DNA of 42,757 nucleotides from Aestuariivirgaceae bacterium (GCA_028282065.1 JANQIR010000238.1:1-42757), one strand, 5' to 3'. Numbered from the stretch's first letter, positions 25,740-34,547 are shown. Notes: a model not told the origin generated them from the sequence alone. A program made the numbers and translations.

Positions 25740-27416
25740 TCAGACATCCAGTTCTTCTGTACGAATTTCCGCCTTTTCAAGCGCACCGGCCAGGCGAGCT
25801 TCTTCGCCGTAATAGCGTGCTCGGTCCCAGAAATGCGGTCTGGCTATGCCGGTCGAACGGTGTTCCCCGATGATCTTGCCATCCTTGTCTTCGCCAACGA
25901 CGTCATAAATGAACAAGTCCTGGGTGATAATTACATCGCCTTCCATACCGACCACTTCAGTGACGTGGGTAATACGGCGCGAGCCGTCCCTGAGGCGGGC
26001 CGCCTGGACGATCACATCCACCGATCCGACGATCATCTCCTTGATGGTCTTCGAGGGCAGGGCAAATCCGCCCATGGTAATCATGGATTCAAGCCTTGAA
26101 AGCGCCTCGCGCGGGGAGTTGGCGTGGACCGTACCCATCGAGCCGTCGTGACCGGTGTTCATGGCCTGCAGCAGGTCAAATGCCTCAGATCCACGCACCT
26201 CACCGACGATGATACGTTCCGGGCGCATACGCAGACAGTTCTTGACGAGGTCACGCATGGTAATCTCGCCCTCGCCTTCGAGATTGGGCGGGCGGGTTTC
26301 AAGGCGGACAACGTGAGGCTGCTGCAACTGCAATTCGGCGGCGTCTTCACAGGTAATGACGCGCTCTTCTTCATCGATGAAACCGGTCAGACAGTTCAAG
26401 AGCGTCGTTTTACCGGAACCGGTACCGCCGGAGATCAAAACGTTGCACCGCACCCGGCCTATAATGCCCAAAATCGTCGCGCCTTCCGGTGTGATCGAAT
26501 CGAACTTGACCAGGTTGTCCATCTTTAGACGATCCTTCTTAAACTTACGGATCGTCAGGGCAGGCCCGTCGATGGACAGTGGAGGGGCAATCACGTTAAC
26601 ACGTGAGCCGTCAGGCAGACGGGCATCGCAGATCGGGCTGGCTTCATCGACACGCCTGCCGATCTGGCTCACAATGCGCTGGCAGATATTCAGCAGTTGC
26701 GCATTGTCGCGAAATCGGATGTTGGTTTCCTCCATCTTGCCGTCAACTTCGATGAAGGTCAGGTTGGCGCCATTGACCATGATATCGGCAATGTCGTCGC
26801 GCGCCAGCAACGGTTCGAGGGGACCGTAGCCGAGAACGTCGTTGCAGATGTCTTCAAGCAGCTCTTCCTGCTCGGCGATCGACATCGCCACGTCCTTGAG
26901 CGTGATAATCTCATTGACGATGTCACGGATCTCGTCGCGTGCACTTTCGCGGTCGAGCTGACCCAACTGGGTCAGGTCAATCGCGTCAATCAACGCGTTG
27001 AAGATCGTCGTCTTGATGTCGTAGTAGCTCTCAGACTTCCCGCCACTCTTCCGGCCCTGTTGTTTTGGCGGTTGCGGCGGCTGGGCGGGTGGCGCCTGCG
27101 GCTGCGGGGCGGCCGTCTGAGGCATGGCGAATTGCCCTGGCTCAGGCACGCCCGGCGTCAACTGGGCCGGGGCAGCCGGGGCGGCCGGGGCAGCCGGAAC
27201 AGCCAGAGGATCCACCATCCCCGGGCTGGCGGTTACACCACCAAATTCAATATCAGGAATACTGCCGGGAACAGCCTCGGCAGCAACAGGTTGTCCAGGT
27301 TGTCCAGGCTGGCCGGGCTGCTGGCCGGGCTGGCCGGGTTGCACGCCAGGAACAGGCTGCGCCGCAGTGTCTGCGGCAGGAGGCGTTGTCGGCGTTTCGC
27401 CACGCTTGCCAAACAT
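25740..27416 (-). CDS. cpaF: Tad pilus assembly ATPase CpaF (TadA)
   Basis: A hexameric secretion ATPase of the GspE/VirB11 superfamily that powers pilus polymerisation (558 aa). The Walker A is [16 protein letters not shown], the Asp box is [12 protein letters not shown], the Walker B region is [19 protein letters not shown] and the His box is [19 protein letters not shown]. The catalytic core starts near residue 131 ([18 protein letters not shown]). The first 130 residues are a long low-complexity arm rich in Pro, Gln, Ala and Gly with repeated GQP units; most relatives have shorter arms. The start ATG follows the cpaE stop directly (TAAATG), with GAGGA in the cpaE end, so translation is coupled. 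Confidence 0.97.
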   Translation of the reverse strand: MFGKRGETPTTPPAADTAAQPVPGVQPGQPGQQPGQPGQPGQPVAAEAVPGSIPDIEFGGVTASPGMVDPLAVPAAPAAPAAPAQLTPGVPEPGQFAMPQTAAPQPQAPPAQPPQPPKQQGRKSGGKSESYYDIKTTIFNALIDAIDLTQLGQLDRESARDEIRDIVNEIITLKDVAMSIAEQEELLEDICNDVLGYGPLEPLLARDDIADIMVNGANLTFIEVDGKMEETNIRFRDNAQLLNICQRIVSQIGRRVDEASPICDARLPDGSRVNVIAPPLSIDGPALTIRKFKKDRLKMDNLVKFDSITPEGATILGIIGRVRCNVLISGGTGSGKTTLLNCLTGFIDEEERVITCEDAAELQLQQPHVVRLETRPPNLEGEGEITMRDLVKNCLRMRPERIIVGEVRGSEAFDLLQAMNTGHDGSMGTVHANSPREALSRLESMITMGGFALPSKTIKEMIVGSVDVIVQAARLRDGSRRITHVTEVVGMEGDVIITQDLFIYDVVGEDKDGKIIGEHRSTGIARPHFWDRARYYGEEARLAGALEKAEIRTEELDV

Positions 27417-28685
27417 TTATTTTTTCCTCAACGACGACAATTTGCTCATTAGCGGGCTTAGCAGCGACTTCGACTGCTGCGCCTTTTGCTCAAATCCGAC
27501 CAGGATTTGCGCCAGGGCCTCTATGGCTTCAGCGGCCTTGGATTTGGCCGCCACTTCCGACAGCATCTCTCCGTTGGTAGATGCAGCACCGAAGGTCGGC
27601 GCATCAAACGGAATTATCGCCGTCGGCTGAACGCCAATCTCCTTGGCGAACTGCTCCACCGGAATTTCCGGTCGCTTCATGATCCCCACCTGGTTCATGA
27701 CGAGCCTGGGCGGTGTATCGTTTTGACGAGCGTTCTTCAGGTGATCGATCAGGTTCTTGGCGTTGCGAAAACTGGCAATTTCCGGCGTCGCAGTGATGAC
27801 GACTTCGTCTGCGTGACACAGCACCTGCTTGGTCCAGGGTGTCCACACATTGGGAACGTCGACGATCACACAGGGCACGGTGCCACGCACCACATCAAGA
27901 ACAGTCTCCAGAGAGTCAGGCTCAACCTCGACCTCACGTTCAATGGAGTAGGGCGCCGCCAGCAAGCTCAACCGGTCCGAGCATTTGGTAAGCAGCCGGT
28001 CGATCAGCACCTGGTCGACACGGTCGGACGCACTCAGCGCCTCTGCGATCCCTTGCCCGGAATCCGTCGAAAAATTCAGCGCCGCCGTCCCAAACGCCAT
28101 GTCCAGGTCCGCCACAACGGTGTCGTTCATGAATTTGCGGGACATCAGCCAGGCAACATTATGGGCGATCGTGCTCGAACCGACGCCGCCCTTTGCTCCG
28201 ACAAAGGCCACAACCTTACCGACAGGCTTTGCCTCCGGGTCATGATAAATCGTGCCGATCGTCTCGATAATCTGTACCGGGTTGATCGGGGCCACGATGT
28301 ATTCGCTAATGCCCTGGCGCACCATTTCGCGGTAAAGCAGGACATCGTTGACATGTCCGATGACGATCACTTTGGTGGTCGGTTCGCACACGTGGGACAG
28401 ATGCCCGAGATCGGCCATCAGGCCCTCGGGCTCCTTCATGGATTCGACAATCAAAAGACTGGGTGTCTGTGCCGTCGAATAGGTCTGTATCGCAGCCGAG
28501 ATCCCGCCCAAATGCACATTCATATGCGCCTTGCACATCCTGCGGTCCTTGGCCACCCTCTGCATGGCCTCCGCCGTGGACTGGTCATCGCAGAAGGCAT
28601 GAATATTGACCCTCGGGATCATCACCACGGCTTCAGACCCCGCAGGCTGAGCCATTTGCTGTTCAATTTCTGCAGCGTTTGTCAT
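27417..28685 (-). CDS. cpaE: Pilus assembly protein CpaE (TadZ), MinD/ParA-like ATPase
   Basis: A localisation factor for Tad pili (422 aa). An N-terminal receiver-like domain (about 27-150) contains SLLIVESM, KVIVIGHVNDVLLYREMVRQGISEYIVAPINPVQII. The C-terminal MinD/ParA-like domain follows. Its Walker A reads FVGAKGGVGSSTIAHNVAW: the first (signature) Lys is kept, but the usual GKT is GSS. Such atypical loops are common in the TadZ/CpaE family. VADLDMAFGTAALNF and IVDVPNVWTPWTKQVL are the switch regions. It ends directly against cpaF, and cpaD is 81 bp upstream. Confidence 0.94.
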   Translation of the reverse strand: MTNAAEIEQQMAQPAGSEAVVMIPRVNIHAFCDDQSTAEAMQRVAKDRRMCKAHMNVHLGGISAAIQTYSTAQTPSLLIVESMKEPEGLMADLGHLSHVCEPTTKVIVIGHVNDVLLYREMVRQGISEYIVAPINPVQIIETIGTIYHDPEAKPVGKVVAFVGAKGGVGSSTIAHNVAWLMSRKFMNDTVVADLDMAFGTAALNFSTDSGQGIAEALSASDRVDQVLIDRLLTKCSDRLSLLAAPYSIEREVEVEPDSLETVLDVVRGTVPCVIVDVPNVWTPWTKQVLCHADEVVITATPEIASFRNAKNLIDHLKNARQNDTPPRLVMNQVGIMKRPEIPVEQFAKEIGVQPTAIIPFDAPTFGAASTNGEMLSEVAAKSKAAEAIEALAQILVGFEQKAQQSKSLLSPLMSKLSSLRKK

Positions 28686-28766
28686 CTCGCGCGTATCCCC
28701 ACTTCTATACCGTGCGCCGTCTTGTGTGTTCCCGACACGTGGTCAACCCTTCACAGTGAACCGATC

Positions 28767-29456
28767 TCACTCGGCGATATCGCTCACCTGTGCCTTGTCC
28801 TTATCAGACGACTGCGACGTCGTGTCCTGTCCCTTGCGGTAATCGTCAAACACCTTCGAACGGCGCATCGCGTCAGCCGGCGTCGATGTACGCGGTGTGA
28901 CGAGATCCTTCGGGTTCGCAACCAGGGCGGCCAGATTGTGCTGGCCGGCGCAGCCGTAGTTCGCATAGGTCGTGTTATCGCCGGTTTCCGCGAGGTTCGT
29001 TGACCAGTCGCCGCAGCGTGCGGTCGTGGCGAAATATCGCTTGAACGATACAACGACCGGGCCGGAGCCCTTGTAAGAGGAATGCGCAAGCGAACTGGCG
29101 GAAACTCCCTGGCCGGTCATCAGCCTGGTGATCCGGCCAGCCACGACGTCTGCGGTAATGCTGCCGGAGGGCCGGCGGATGTAAATACGCGGAACGTTGT
29201 TGGACCGCGCCTGCTGGGCGAGCCGGGTGACGGCATCTTCCTGCGCGGCCGACAGCTTGGACGACTTTGTGGGAACCTGAAGCTTCACGGTGCCCTTGGT
29301 TACCTCGATTGGATAACGCTCGTAGTGATAGTCCGGCATCCGAACATCATCGAGCTCGCCATAGGCTCCCTTGCATCCGCTCAGGGCGACCAGCAACGCA
29401 AGCGGCACAAGCCCCTTTATCAGCGCGGATTTGGATTTTGAATTGATGTTCAACAT
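28767..29456 (-). CDS. cpaD: Pilus assembly lipoprotein CpaD
   Basis: A 229-residue lipoprotein of the CpaD family, which works with the CpaC secretin at the outer membrane. The leader ends in the lipobox ALSGC (C28). The body contains RYPIEVTKGTVKLQVPT and IYIRRPSGS, resembling OmpA-like beta/alpha elements. Two further cysteines (ARCGDWS and NYGCAGQHNLAALVANP) are the family signature and may form a disulfide. The tail is Ser/Lys/Asp-rich. The start has AGGAA 4 nt upstream. It follows cpaC closely (20 bp). Confidence 0.94.
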   Translation of the reverse strand: MLNINSKSKSALIKGLVPLALLVALSGCKGAYGELDDVRMPDYHYERYPIEVTKGTVKLQVPTKSSKLSAAQEDAVTRLAQQARSNNVPRIYIRRPSGSITADVVAGRITRLMTGQGVSASSLAHSSYKGSGPVVVSFKRYFATTARCGDWSTNLAETGDNTTYANYGCAGQHNLAALVANPKDLVTPRTSTPADAMRRSKVFDDYRKGQDTTSQSSDKDKAQVSDIAE

Positions 29457-29476
29457 GGGTTCCTCAGCACTGACTA

Positions 29477-30928
29477 CTACTCGACGATAAAGCCAACGTT
29501 TCCGTGATAGGTGCCGCCGGGCTTGCCGCCCTCGACGCCATAGACCTTGTTCAACCGGCCGAACAGAATGGTCTGCCTGTCGGTGGCGACGTTCAGCCGG
29601 TCGATCGGCGTGGCGAGCTGGCGCTCGTTGACCGGATTGACGACATAGGGTGTGACGATCACAACCATCTCGGTCTGATTGGCGAGAAAATCACGGCTAC
29701 GGAACAAAGTCCCGAGCACCGGCAGATTCTTCACCCCTGGAATACCTTCCAGCGACTGTTTGGTCTGCTGCTTGATAAGGCCGGCCATTACCATAGAGCC
29801 GCCGCTTGGCAGTTCCACCGTGGTTTCGGCCCTGCGCACCTTCAGAGACGGAATGGCGACCCGATTGTTTCCGGCGCCAACAATGACCGAAGCCTCGTTG
29901 CTCAGTTCAGAAACTTCCGTGTTGACCCGAAGACTGATGCGACCCTCCGACAGCACCACCGGCGTAAAGCCCAGACCAACACCGAACGGCTTGTATTCCA
30001 CTGAAATGGTGTCCGCATCGGCTGCCACCGGAATAGGGAATTCACCGCCGGCCAGGAACTTCGCCGCTTCGCCGGACACCGCCGTGAGGGTCGGTTCGGC
30101 CAAGGTGCGCAAAATACCGTCACGCTCCATGGCCCGAACGATCGTGTCAATGGTCGTTGTGCCGTTGGTGTAGGTCGTGCGGTACTGAGACGGATTGAGC
30201 GCACCGGCGCCAAGAGTGAACGGATTGACGGTTACAAAGTTGGCCGCCAGGTTGCCGATCTGAAACAATTGCTGACTGTCGACACCGAACTGCTTGAGGA
30301 CGTCACGCTGCAGTTCGGCAATGCGAACCTTCAGCATGACCTGATCCTTGCCGGTGACCTTCACCGTGGAGAGCACCTTTTCCTCCTGGCCGGTGAAGCG
30401 CACGGCCAGGTCATAGGCGGCTTTGGCTTCGGCCGTCGAGCGCGCAACGCCGCCGATCACGATGTTCTCACCCAACGTGTCGACCTTGATGCGGGTTCCC
30501 GGATAGTGCCGGCTGATCAGCGCCTGCAGGCCTTTGGTGTCGTGCGACACCTCGATATCGAGACTGAGAATCTGACGGCCCTCGGCGTCAAAGAAGAACG
30601 CGTTGGTCTCGCCGGTTTTCTTGGCGAACAAATAGGCCGTGTGCTTTGTTCTGACGACCGCATTGACGACTTCGGGGTTGCCGACCAGCACGTCACGCGC
30701 GGCAACCGGCAATCGTACGACGATCGTTTTGTTCAAACCGATGCGGACAAACCGCGCCGACTGGTCATATGCCGCCCCAGAGCCATTGGCTGATGCCGGC
30801 GCCGTCAAAATCACAATGGAGCCCAGCATCGTCGACACCGCAATCAGAAAGACGGTCAAGGCGGCAATGAGGTGCCATTCGCGGGGTTGCTCAGGCGGAA
30901 ACCCACTTATGTTCGTTTGCATATTCAT
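29477..30928 (-). CDS. cpaC: Tad pilus secretin CpaC (RcpA)
   Basis: The outer-membrane secretin channel of the pilus (483 aa). The signal/anchor is at about residues 21-48. The pilus-formation N-terminal domain (about 58-140) includes VRLPVAARDVLVGNPEVVNAVV. A BON-like domain follows (LQALISRHYPGTRIKVDTLGENIVIGGVARS). The secretin domain starts near 230 and includes LAEPTLTAVSGEAAKFLAGGEFPIPV, the beta-lip strands, and VPSLKVRR-like IPSLKVRRAETTVELPSGGSMVMAGLI with LPVLGTLFRSRDF. It lies 11 bp after cpaB and 20 bp before cpaD. Confidence 0.95.
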   Translation of the reverse strand: MNMQTNISGFPPEQPREWHLIAALTVFLIAVSTMLGSIVILTAPASANGSGAAYDQSARFVRIGLNKTIVVRLPVAARDVLVGNPEVVNAVVRTKHTAYLFAKKTGETNAFFFDAEGRQILSLDIEVSHDTKGLQALISRHYPGTRIKVDTLGENIVIGGVARSTAEAKAAYDLAVRFTGQEEKVLSTVKVTGKDQVMLKVRIAELQRDVLKQFGVDSQQLFQIGNLAANFVTVNPFTLGAGALNPSQYRTTYTNGTTTIDTIVRAMERDGILRTLAEPTLTAVSGEAAKFLAGGEFPIPVAADADTISVEYKPFGVGLGFTPVVLSEGRISLRVNTEVSELSNEASVIVGAGNNRVAIPSLKVRRAETTVELPSGGSMVMAGLIKQQTKQSLEGIPGVKNLPVLGTLFRSRDFLANQTEMVVIVTPYVVNPVNERQLATPIDRLNVATDRQTILFGRLNKVYGVEGGKPGGTYHGNVGFIVE

Positions 30929-30939
30929 TTCAGCGAACC

Positions 30940-31758
30940 TTACTCGTTTGCAGCCGTCGACTTCTGGATTCCATAACGCAACACACTGATCTCGCCATTA
31001 CCGCCCCTGGCGTATTTCGGCGATAGGCGCGGTCCGTCATCCCCAAGATCGCTGTCGCCGTTGTCGGCGAGCGCCCGCAATGCCAGAGACAGCTGTCCAA
31101 TCTGTTCTGCGAATGCCAACACCTCGGCCTGGCGAGGCTCAACCTCAAGCGTTGCCGTACCCTGCGGCTTGATCGCGACCTTGTCCTTGTCGTTGTCCTG
31201 GTTGTAGGTCTGGTCAATCGCCAGAATCCTGACGTTTTGCAGCACCGTCTCGGTGATGGTGCGGCCGGTACCGCTGTTGCCCAGTTTGCGGGTCAGCAGA
31301 ACATCGACCTTGTCGTTCGGCAGGATGAACCCGCCAGCGCCCTGCTCAACACCGACTCTCACGGCGATCGCCCGCATACCCTTTGGCAGCAATGCCGCCA
31401 TAAAGCCGGCGCCGTTCGGCAGCAGGAGTTTCTTTTCGGATATTGGTTCACCCTCAAACATGGCCGCACGGGCACGGGCCTTCTCAAGCTCTTCCATGGC
31501 TTTGGGCCGCCTCTTCTGGGTGATCATGAAGGGCTTGAGAACTTCTTTGGGCCACTCCTGCCATTTCAGCCGGCTTGCGCCCATCTGGTCGCCCATTTTC
31601 ACGTCCTTGGCGACAACCAGGACCTTGGACGTCTCAACCCTGTTGACCTCGATCACTCTTTCTTCAGGCTCCTTGCCGAGGAAGTTCATCGCCAGAAAAC
31701 CGGCGAGAGCGGCGGAGCCGATCGCGAGACCCAGAACAGCAAAACGTGTCTTACTCAT
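30940..31758 (-). CDS. cpaB: Pilus assembly protein CpaB (RcpC)
   Basis: A periplasmic protein of the Flp pilus assembly family (272 aa). One N-terminal membrane span (LGLAIGSAALAGFLAMNFLG, about residues 8-27) is followed by an SAF-like domain beginning VLVVAKDVKMGDQMG, and by the RcpC-type core MRAIAVRVGVEQGAGGFILPNDKVDVLLTRK. The frame is open to 31794, but ATG 31758 has AGGAAG about 8 nt upstream and gives a normal N-terminus. It is the first gene of the cpaB-C-D-E-F-tadB-C run, with a 142 bp gap from cpaA that may hold a promoter. Confidence 0.93.
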   Translation of the reverse strand: MSKTRFAVLGLAIGSAALAGFLAMNFLGKEPEERVIEVNRVETSKVLVVAKDVKMGDQMGASRLKWQEWPKEVLKPFMITQKRRPKAMEELEKARARAAMFEGEPISEKKLLLPNGAGFMAALLPKGMRAIAVRVGVEQGAGGFILPNDKVDVLLTRKLGNSGTGRTITETVLQNVRILAIDQTYNQDNDKDKVAIKPQGTATLEVEPRQAEVLAFAEQIGQLSLALRALADNGDSDLGDDGPRLSPKYARGGNGEISVLRYGIQKSTAANE

Positions 31759-31900
31759 GCGAAATCTTCCTGACAGACTGACACGGGGAACCAATTTCCT
31801 TGTGTACTGCGTTGGTGATTGTGCCGGGCAATGGTCAAATTAGGGTTAACCGTTCCTATGCCAGGTGATTCAAAGTTGGCCTCGGGCATTTAAATCTCGC

Positions 31901-32401
31901 CTATATCGCCTGTTGCATCCACCAGGTGGCGGGGAATGTGAAAATGCCACCGGCCGCGATGGCCACCCCATAGGGCAACTGAAGGCCCTTGCCGAACAGC
32001 CGTTTCGCCCAACCTGCCTCACGGACATCACGTTCGAATTTAAGCCTTTGCCAGATCAGCATGACGACGCTCAGCGCGCCGCCGGCGAGGATGGTGTAAA
32101 CAAGAAATACAACCGTATGCTCCCAGCCGATCCACAGCGCCGCCGCCGCCAGCATTTTCGCATCGCCACCACCAAGGTAGCCGGAGAAGAACACCACCAT
32201 GCCGCCGGCCAGTACGGCAAGACCGGCTGCCACATGCCACTTCAGCAGATCGAAAGGCATGCCGACTGCAAACGCCATGACAAAAAACGCCGCCACCATT
32301 GCCAAATTCAGCCAGTTTGGAATGCGCATGGTCAAAAAATCACCGATGCCGGCGGCAGCCAGCATGGCGGGAAACAGCGTCAGAAGGATAAGTTCAATCA
32401 T
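31901..32401 (-). CDS. cpaA: Prepilin peptidase CpaA (TadV), A24 family
   Basis: A small inner-membrane aspartate peptidase that removes the Flp leader (166 aa). Catalytic Asp residues are in AAGIGDFLTMRIPN and in GYLGGGDAKMLAA, the GxGD-type motif. There are about five membrane spans. ATG 32401 (MIELILLTLFPAM) begins at the first span and has AAGGGG just upstream; a longer frame to 32479 would add 26 polar residues and is less likely. It lies downstream of the flp pilin gene, separated by a terminator-like hairpin. Confidence 0.92.
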   Translation of the reverse strand: MIELILLTLFPAMLAAAGIGDFLTMRIPNWLNLAMVAAFFVMAFAVGMPFDLLKWHVAAGLAVLAGGMVVFFSGYLGGGDAKMLAAAALWIGWEHTVVFLVYTILAGGALSVVMLIWQRLKFERDVREAGWAKRLFGKGLQLPYGVAIAAGGIFTFPATWWMQQAI

Positions 32402-32524
32402 CAGCCCCTTGAACCTCGTGTCATTCGCGCCATGGCCGGCTACCGGCAGGCGCCGCAATGTATCGGTCACGAAATTCACACGAGGCTCGTAAAGGCTGGG
32501 TTAACCGTGCAGCCAGTGATGCCA

Positions 32525-32559
32525 CAAAAAACAGAGCCGCCGGTTTTCACCAGCGGCTC
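32525..32559 (-). terminator. Intrinsic terminator after flp
   Basis: On the minus strand GAGCCGC (32559-32553) pairs with GCGGCTC (32540-32534) around a 12 nt loop and is followed by TGTTTTTTGT. It lies between flp and cpaA and probably limits read-through, keeping pilin mRNA in excess of the peptidase. Confidence 0.75.
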
Positions 32560-32584
32560 CGGAGCCTCCCTAAGATTTTTTTGT

Positions 32585-32613
32585 CCGCCGGCTAAGGCTC
32601 GTAGAGCCGGCGG
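32585..32613 (-). promoter_or_regulatory. Second hairpin directly after flp
   Basis: Perfect 9 bp arms, CCGCCGGCT (32585-32593) and AGCCGGCGG (32605-32613), with an 11 nt loop, lie 14 bp past the flp stop. On the minus strand it is followed by A, not T, so it is not a terminator by itself; it may protect the pilin mRNA 3' end. Confidence 0.55.
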
Positions 32614-32627
32614 TCGATAGGCATGGC

Positions 32628-32789
32628 TTACTGCATTGCAGTACCAATGTCCGTGAACGTGGTGGTCAGGTTGGTTTCGATCAGCGGCATAACGGCAACC
32701 AGCGCCAAGCCGGTCGCAGCTGCGATCAGACCATATTCAATAGCCGTTGCACCGGATTCATCCTTGAAGAAACGTACGAGCTTGCTCAT
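32628..32789 (-). CDS. flp: Flp family type IVb pilin
   Basis: The 53-residue major Tad pilin precursor. The short basic leader MSKLVRFFKDESG ends at the processing site G|ATAIEYGLIAA, which has the Flp-type Glu-Tyr pair, followed by one long hydrophobic helix (LIAAATGLALVAVMPLI) and a short tail. CpaA should cleave after the Gly. The start has GGAG 8 nt upstream. The frame is open much further upstream, but that part is untranslated leader. Only one flp copy is present. Confidence 0.97.
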   Translation of the reverse strand: MSKLVRFFKDESGATAIEYGLIAAATGLALVAVMPLIETNLTTTFTDIGTAMQ

Positions 32790-33131
32790 TACTCTACTCC
32801 TTATACTCACACAATTGACAGCACCTGGTTCAACACTCGGATTTTTTCCGGCTGTTCCAGAACCGATGCCGACTGTAATGTTGACCCGTTGCAATTTCCC
32901 TAATCAAATATCTAAAAGGTGCAGGTCAGCACCTGAGATCGATATGTAGTTAACACTTCCTGGACGGGATCGGTTTCATTAAAAACAGCCCAACGGCTGC
33001 AATGCGAGGCCCGTTTCGGCAGGCTCAAGTGTTTCTTTACCAATTTCACTACACTATGCCGTCAGCCAAATGCGTTTGGACACCGGCGGCGCTCAAATCG
33101 ATTCGCAGCAGGCGTGCGAAAGGAAACACAA
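32790..33131. other. Intergenic control region between divergent flp and secretin-N-domain genes
   Basis: About 340 bp without a gene. It holds an inverted repeat AGGTGC-N6-GCACCT (32917-32934) and a direct repeat CAGCACCTG at 32819-32827 and 32927-32935, which could be binding sites for a regulator of flp. I could not find a convincing sigma-70 or sigma-54 promoter by eye. Confidence 0.45.
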
Positions 33132-33671
33132 ATGCCTAAATCCAGGGCCCGTGCCAGCGGCACCATAAAGAACAAGATGTGGACCTGCTTCAACCGCGCA
33201 GGCAGTGCTGCAGCGGTCGGCGGGCTGTTGCTGTTCGGCGCAGTGGCGGGTACTACGGCCGCTGCTGCTGCGGATGCGGCCGTCGAGGTCGGCGCAGACC
33301 GTGCCAAGATCGTTGGCATTTCAGGAACGCCGGCAACCGTGATTGTTGGAAATCCGACCTTTGCGGATGTTTCAGTTCATCGTGGCCGGATCGTCATTCA
33401 CGGACGGCATTTCGGATCGACCAACGTCATTGTGCTCGATGCGGATGGCAAGGAAATCGCTGCGATCAACGTCAAAGTCGTGCGCGATGGAAACGACGCG
33501 GTGGTCATGTATATGGCGGGGTCGCGGCAATCTTACAGATGTACGCCCAACTGCGAGGTCGACCTGCAACTCGGTGACAACCCGAAGTACTTTGACGAAC
33601 TGGTCAACAAGCAGATCAAAGAAAAGACCAGCCGCGCTTCGGAATCCAGCAGCCTGAGCTCACAAAACTAA
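33132..33671 (+). CDS. Pilus formation protein N-terminal domain (secretin N-domain-like) exported protein
   Basis: A 179-residue exported protein. A basic N-terminus and hydrophobic stretch (AAAVGGLLLFGAVAGTTAAAAA) form a signal peptide. The body (about 55-125) repeats the pattern of the CpaC N-terminal domain: KIVGISGTPATVIVGNPTFADVSV and STNVIVLDADGKEIAAINVKV, but there is no secretin barrel. A possible disulfide pair YRCTPNCEVDL follows, then a charged Ser-rich tail. The ATG at 33132 has AAGGAAA 6 nt upstream. It faces away from flp and precedes two TadE-like genes. It probably assists the CpaC secretin (inference). Confidence 0.85.
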   Translation: MPKSRARASGTIKNKMWTCFNRAGSAAAVGGLLLFGAVAGTTAAAAADAAVEVGADRAKIVGISGTPATVIVGNPTFADVSVHRGRIVIHGRHFGSTNVIVLDADGKEIAAINVKVVRDGNDAVVMYMAGSRQSYRCTPNCEVDLQLGDNPKYFDELVNKQIKEKTSRASESSSLSSQN

Positions 33672-33995
33672 GCCCTGGGATCAGACCTGCTGAGGTTTTC
33701 AAGGCAGACCGCACGGCCGCAGGCGGCATGTGCTCCACTGCTTCCGTCTCAGCTTTTCCAATATACCTTTCATGATCTTGCATACATTGGGGCAGGGCAA
33801 TTTGCGCTTGCCCGCCGGCAGGTACCTTGCCTGCCACCGCACCGGTTCAATTTAGTTCAAATTTTTCCGTTCCGGTTTACCGAGCTTCAGTCATTGTCAG
33901 GTATGACTGAACGGTAGTTGTAAGGCAAACCGCGAACAATTTTCGGAAAATTGCCGAGAATTCAGGATAGTGACCGGGAAACGGGAGTAGGCGAC
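33672..33995. other. Intergenic region upstream of the first TadE-like gene
   Basis: About 320 bp with no supportable gene. It contains GGCAGG-taccttg-CCTGCC near 33821-33839 and the large dyad at 33878-33916 listed separately, so it probably carries the promoter and control sites of the tadE pair. Confidence 0.45.
33878..33916. promoter_or_regulatory. Large dyad symmetry upstream of tadE
   Basis: TTCAGTCAT (33886-33894) and ATGACTGAA (33903-33911) are perfect 9 bp arms with an 8 bp spacer, flanked by TACCG (33878-33882) and CGGTA (33912-33916). It lies about 80 bp before the tadE ATG. It could be an operator or an RNA hairpin; there is no T tract. Confidence 0.5.
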
Positions 33996-34547
33996 ATGGG
34001 GCGGCTGATCAGGATCCGCAGAAACGGCTTCATCAAGCGTTTCAAGAAAGAAGAAGATGGCGCAACCGCAGTCGAATTTGCATTTGTCGGCGCACCGTTC
34101 ATCTGGATGCTGATGGCCATTTTCGAGACCGGCCTCATGCTCTTTGCTGAGTATGTTGTCGAAGACGGAACGGCACAGGCGGCCCGCATGATCCGCACCG
34201 GACAGGTGCAAAATCAGGGTATGTCGCAGGCAGATTTCAAGAACCTTGTGTGCGGCAACCTGGCAAGCTTCCTGAGTTGCGACAAGCTCTATGTCGATGT
34301 GCGTACGGAAGACGCCTTTGGCGACATCAGCGCTCCACCCGGCGTGGCCGACGGCCAGATTTCCAACGACGTGAGCAACAACAGCCAGTTCGATCCGGGC
34401 GAGCCGATGCAGATCGTTTCAGTCCGTGTGTACTACGACTGGGAACTGTTCACACCCGGCATTACCAAACTTGCGCAGGTTGCCGGAACGCGGCGCGTTC
34501 TGACCGCCGGGGCGGCTTTCCGCAACGAACCGTTTGCAGGAAACTAG
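33996..34547 (+). CDS. tadE: TadE-like pseudopilin / pilus assembly protein
   Basis: A 183-residue TadE-family protein. A basic cytoplasmic N-terminus (IRRNGFIKRFKKEEDG) leads into the pilin-like segment DGATAVEFAFVGAPFIWMLM, with the Glu five residues after the G|A processing position, and one membrane helix. A periplasmic domain with a Cys pair (LVCGNLASFLSC) follows. The ATG at 33996 has GGGAG 8 nt upstream; the open frame begins 45 bp earlier. TadE/TadF pseudopilins are processed by the same peptidase as Flp and are needed for pilus assembly. Confidence 0.9.
   Translation: MGRLIRIRRNGFIKRFKKEEDGATAVEFAFVGAPFIWMLMAIFETGLMLFAEYVVEDGTAQAARMIRTGQVQNQGMSQADFKNLVCGNLASFLSCDKLYVDVRTEDAFGDISAPPGVADGQISNDVSNNSQFDPGEPMQIVSVRVYYDWELFTPGITKLAQVAGTRRVLTAGAAFRNEPFAGN

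Noticed and set aside
27486-29003. A 505-codon plus-strand open frame
   Set aside because: It is antisense to cpaE and cpaD, has no recognisable motif, and the sense strand encodes intact conserved proteins.
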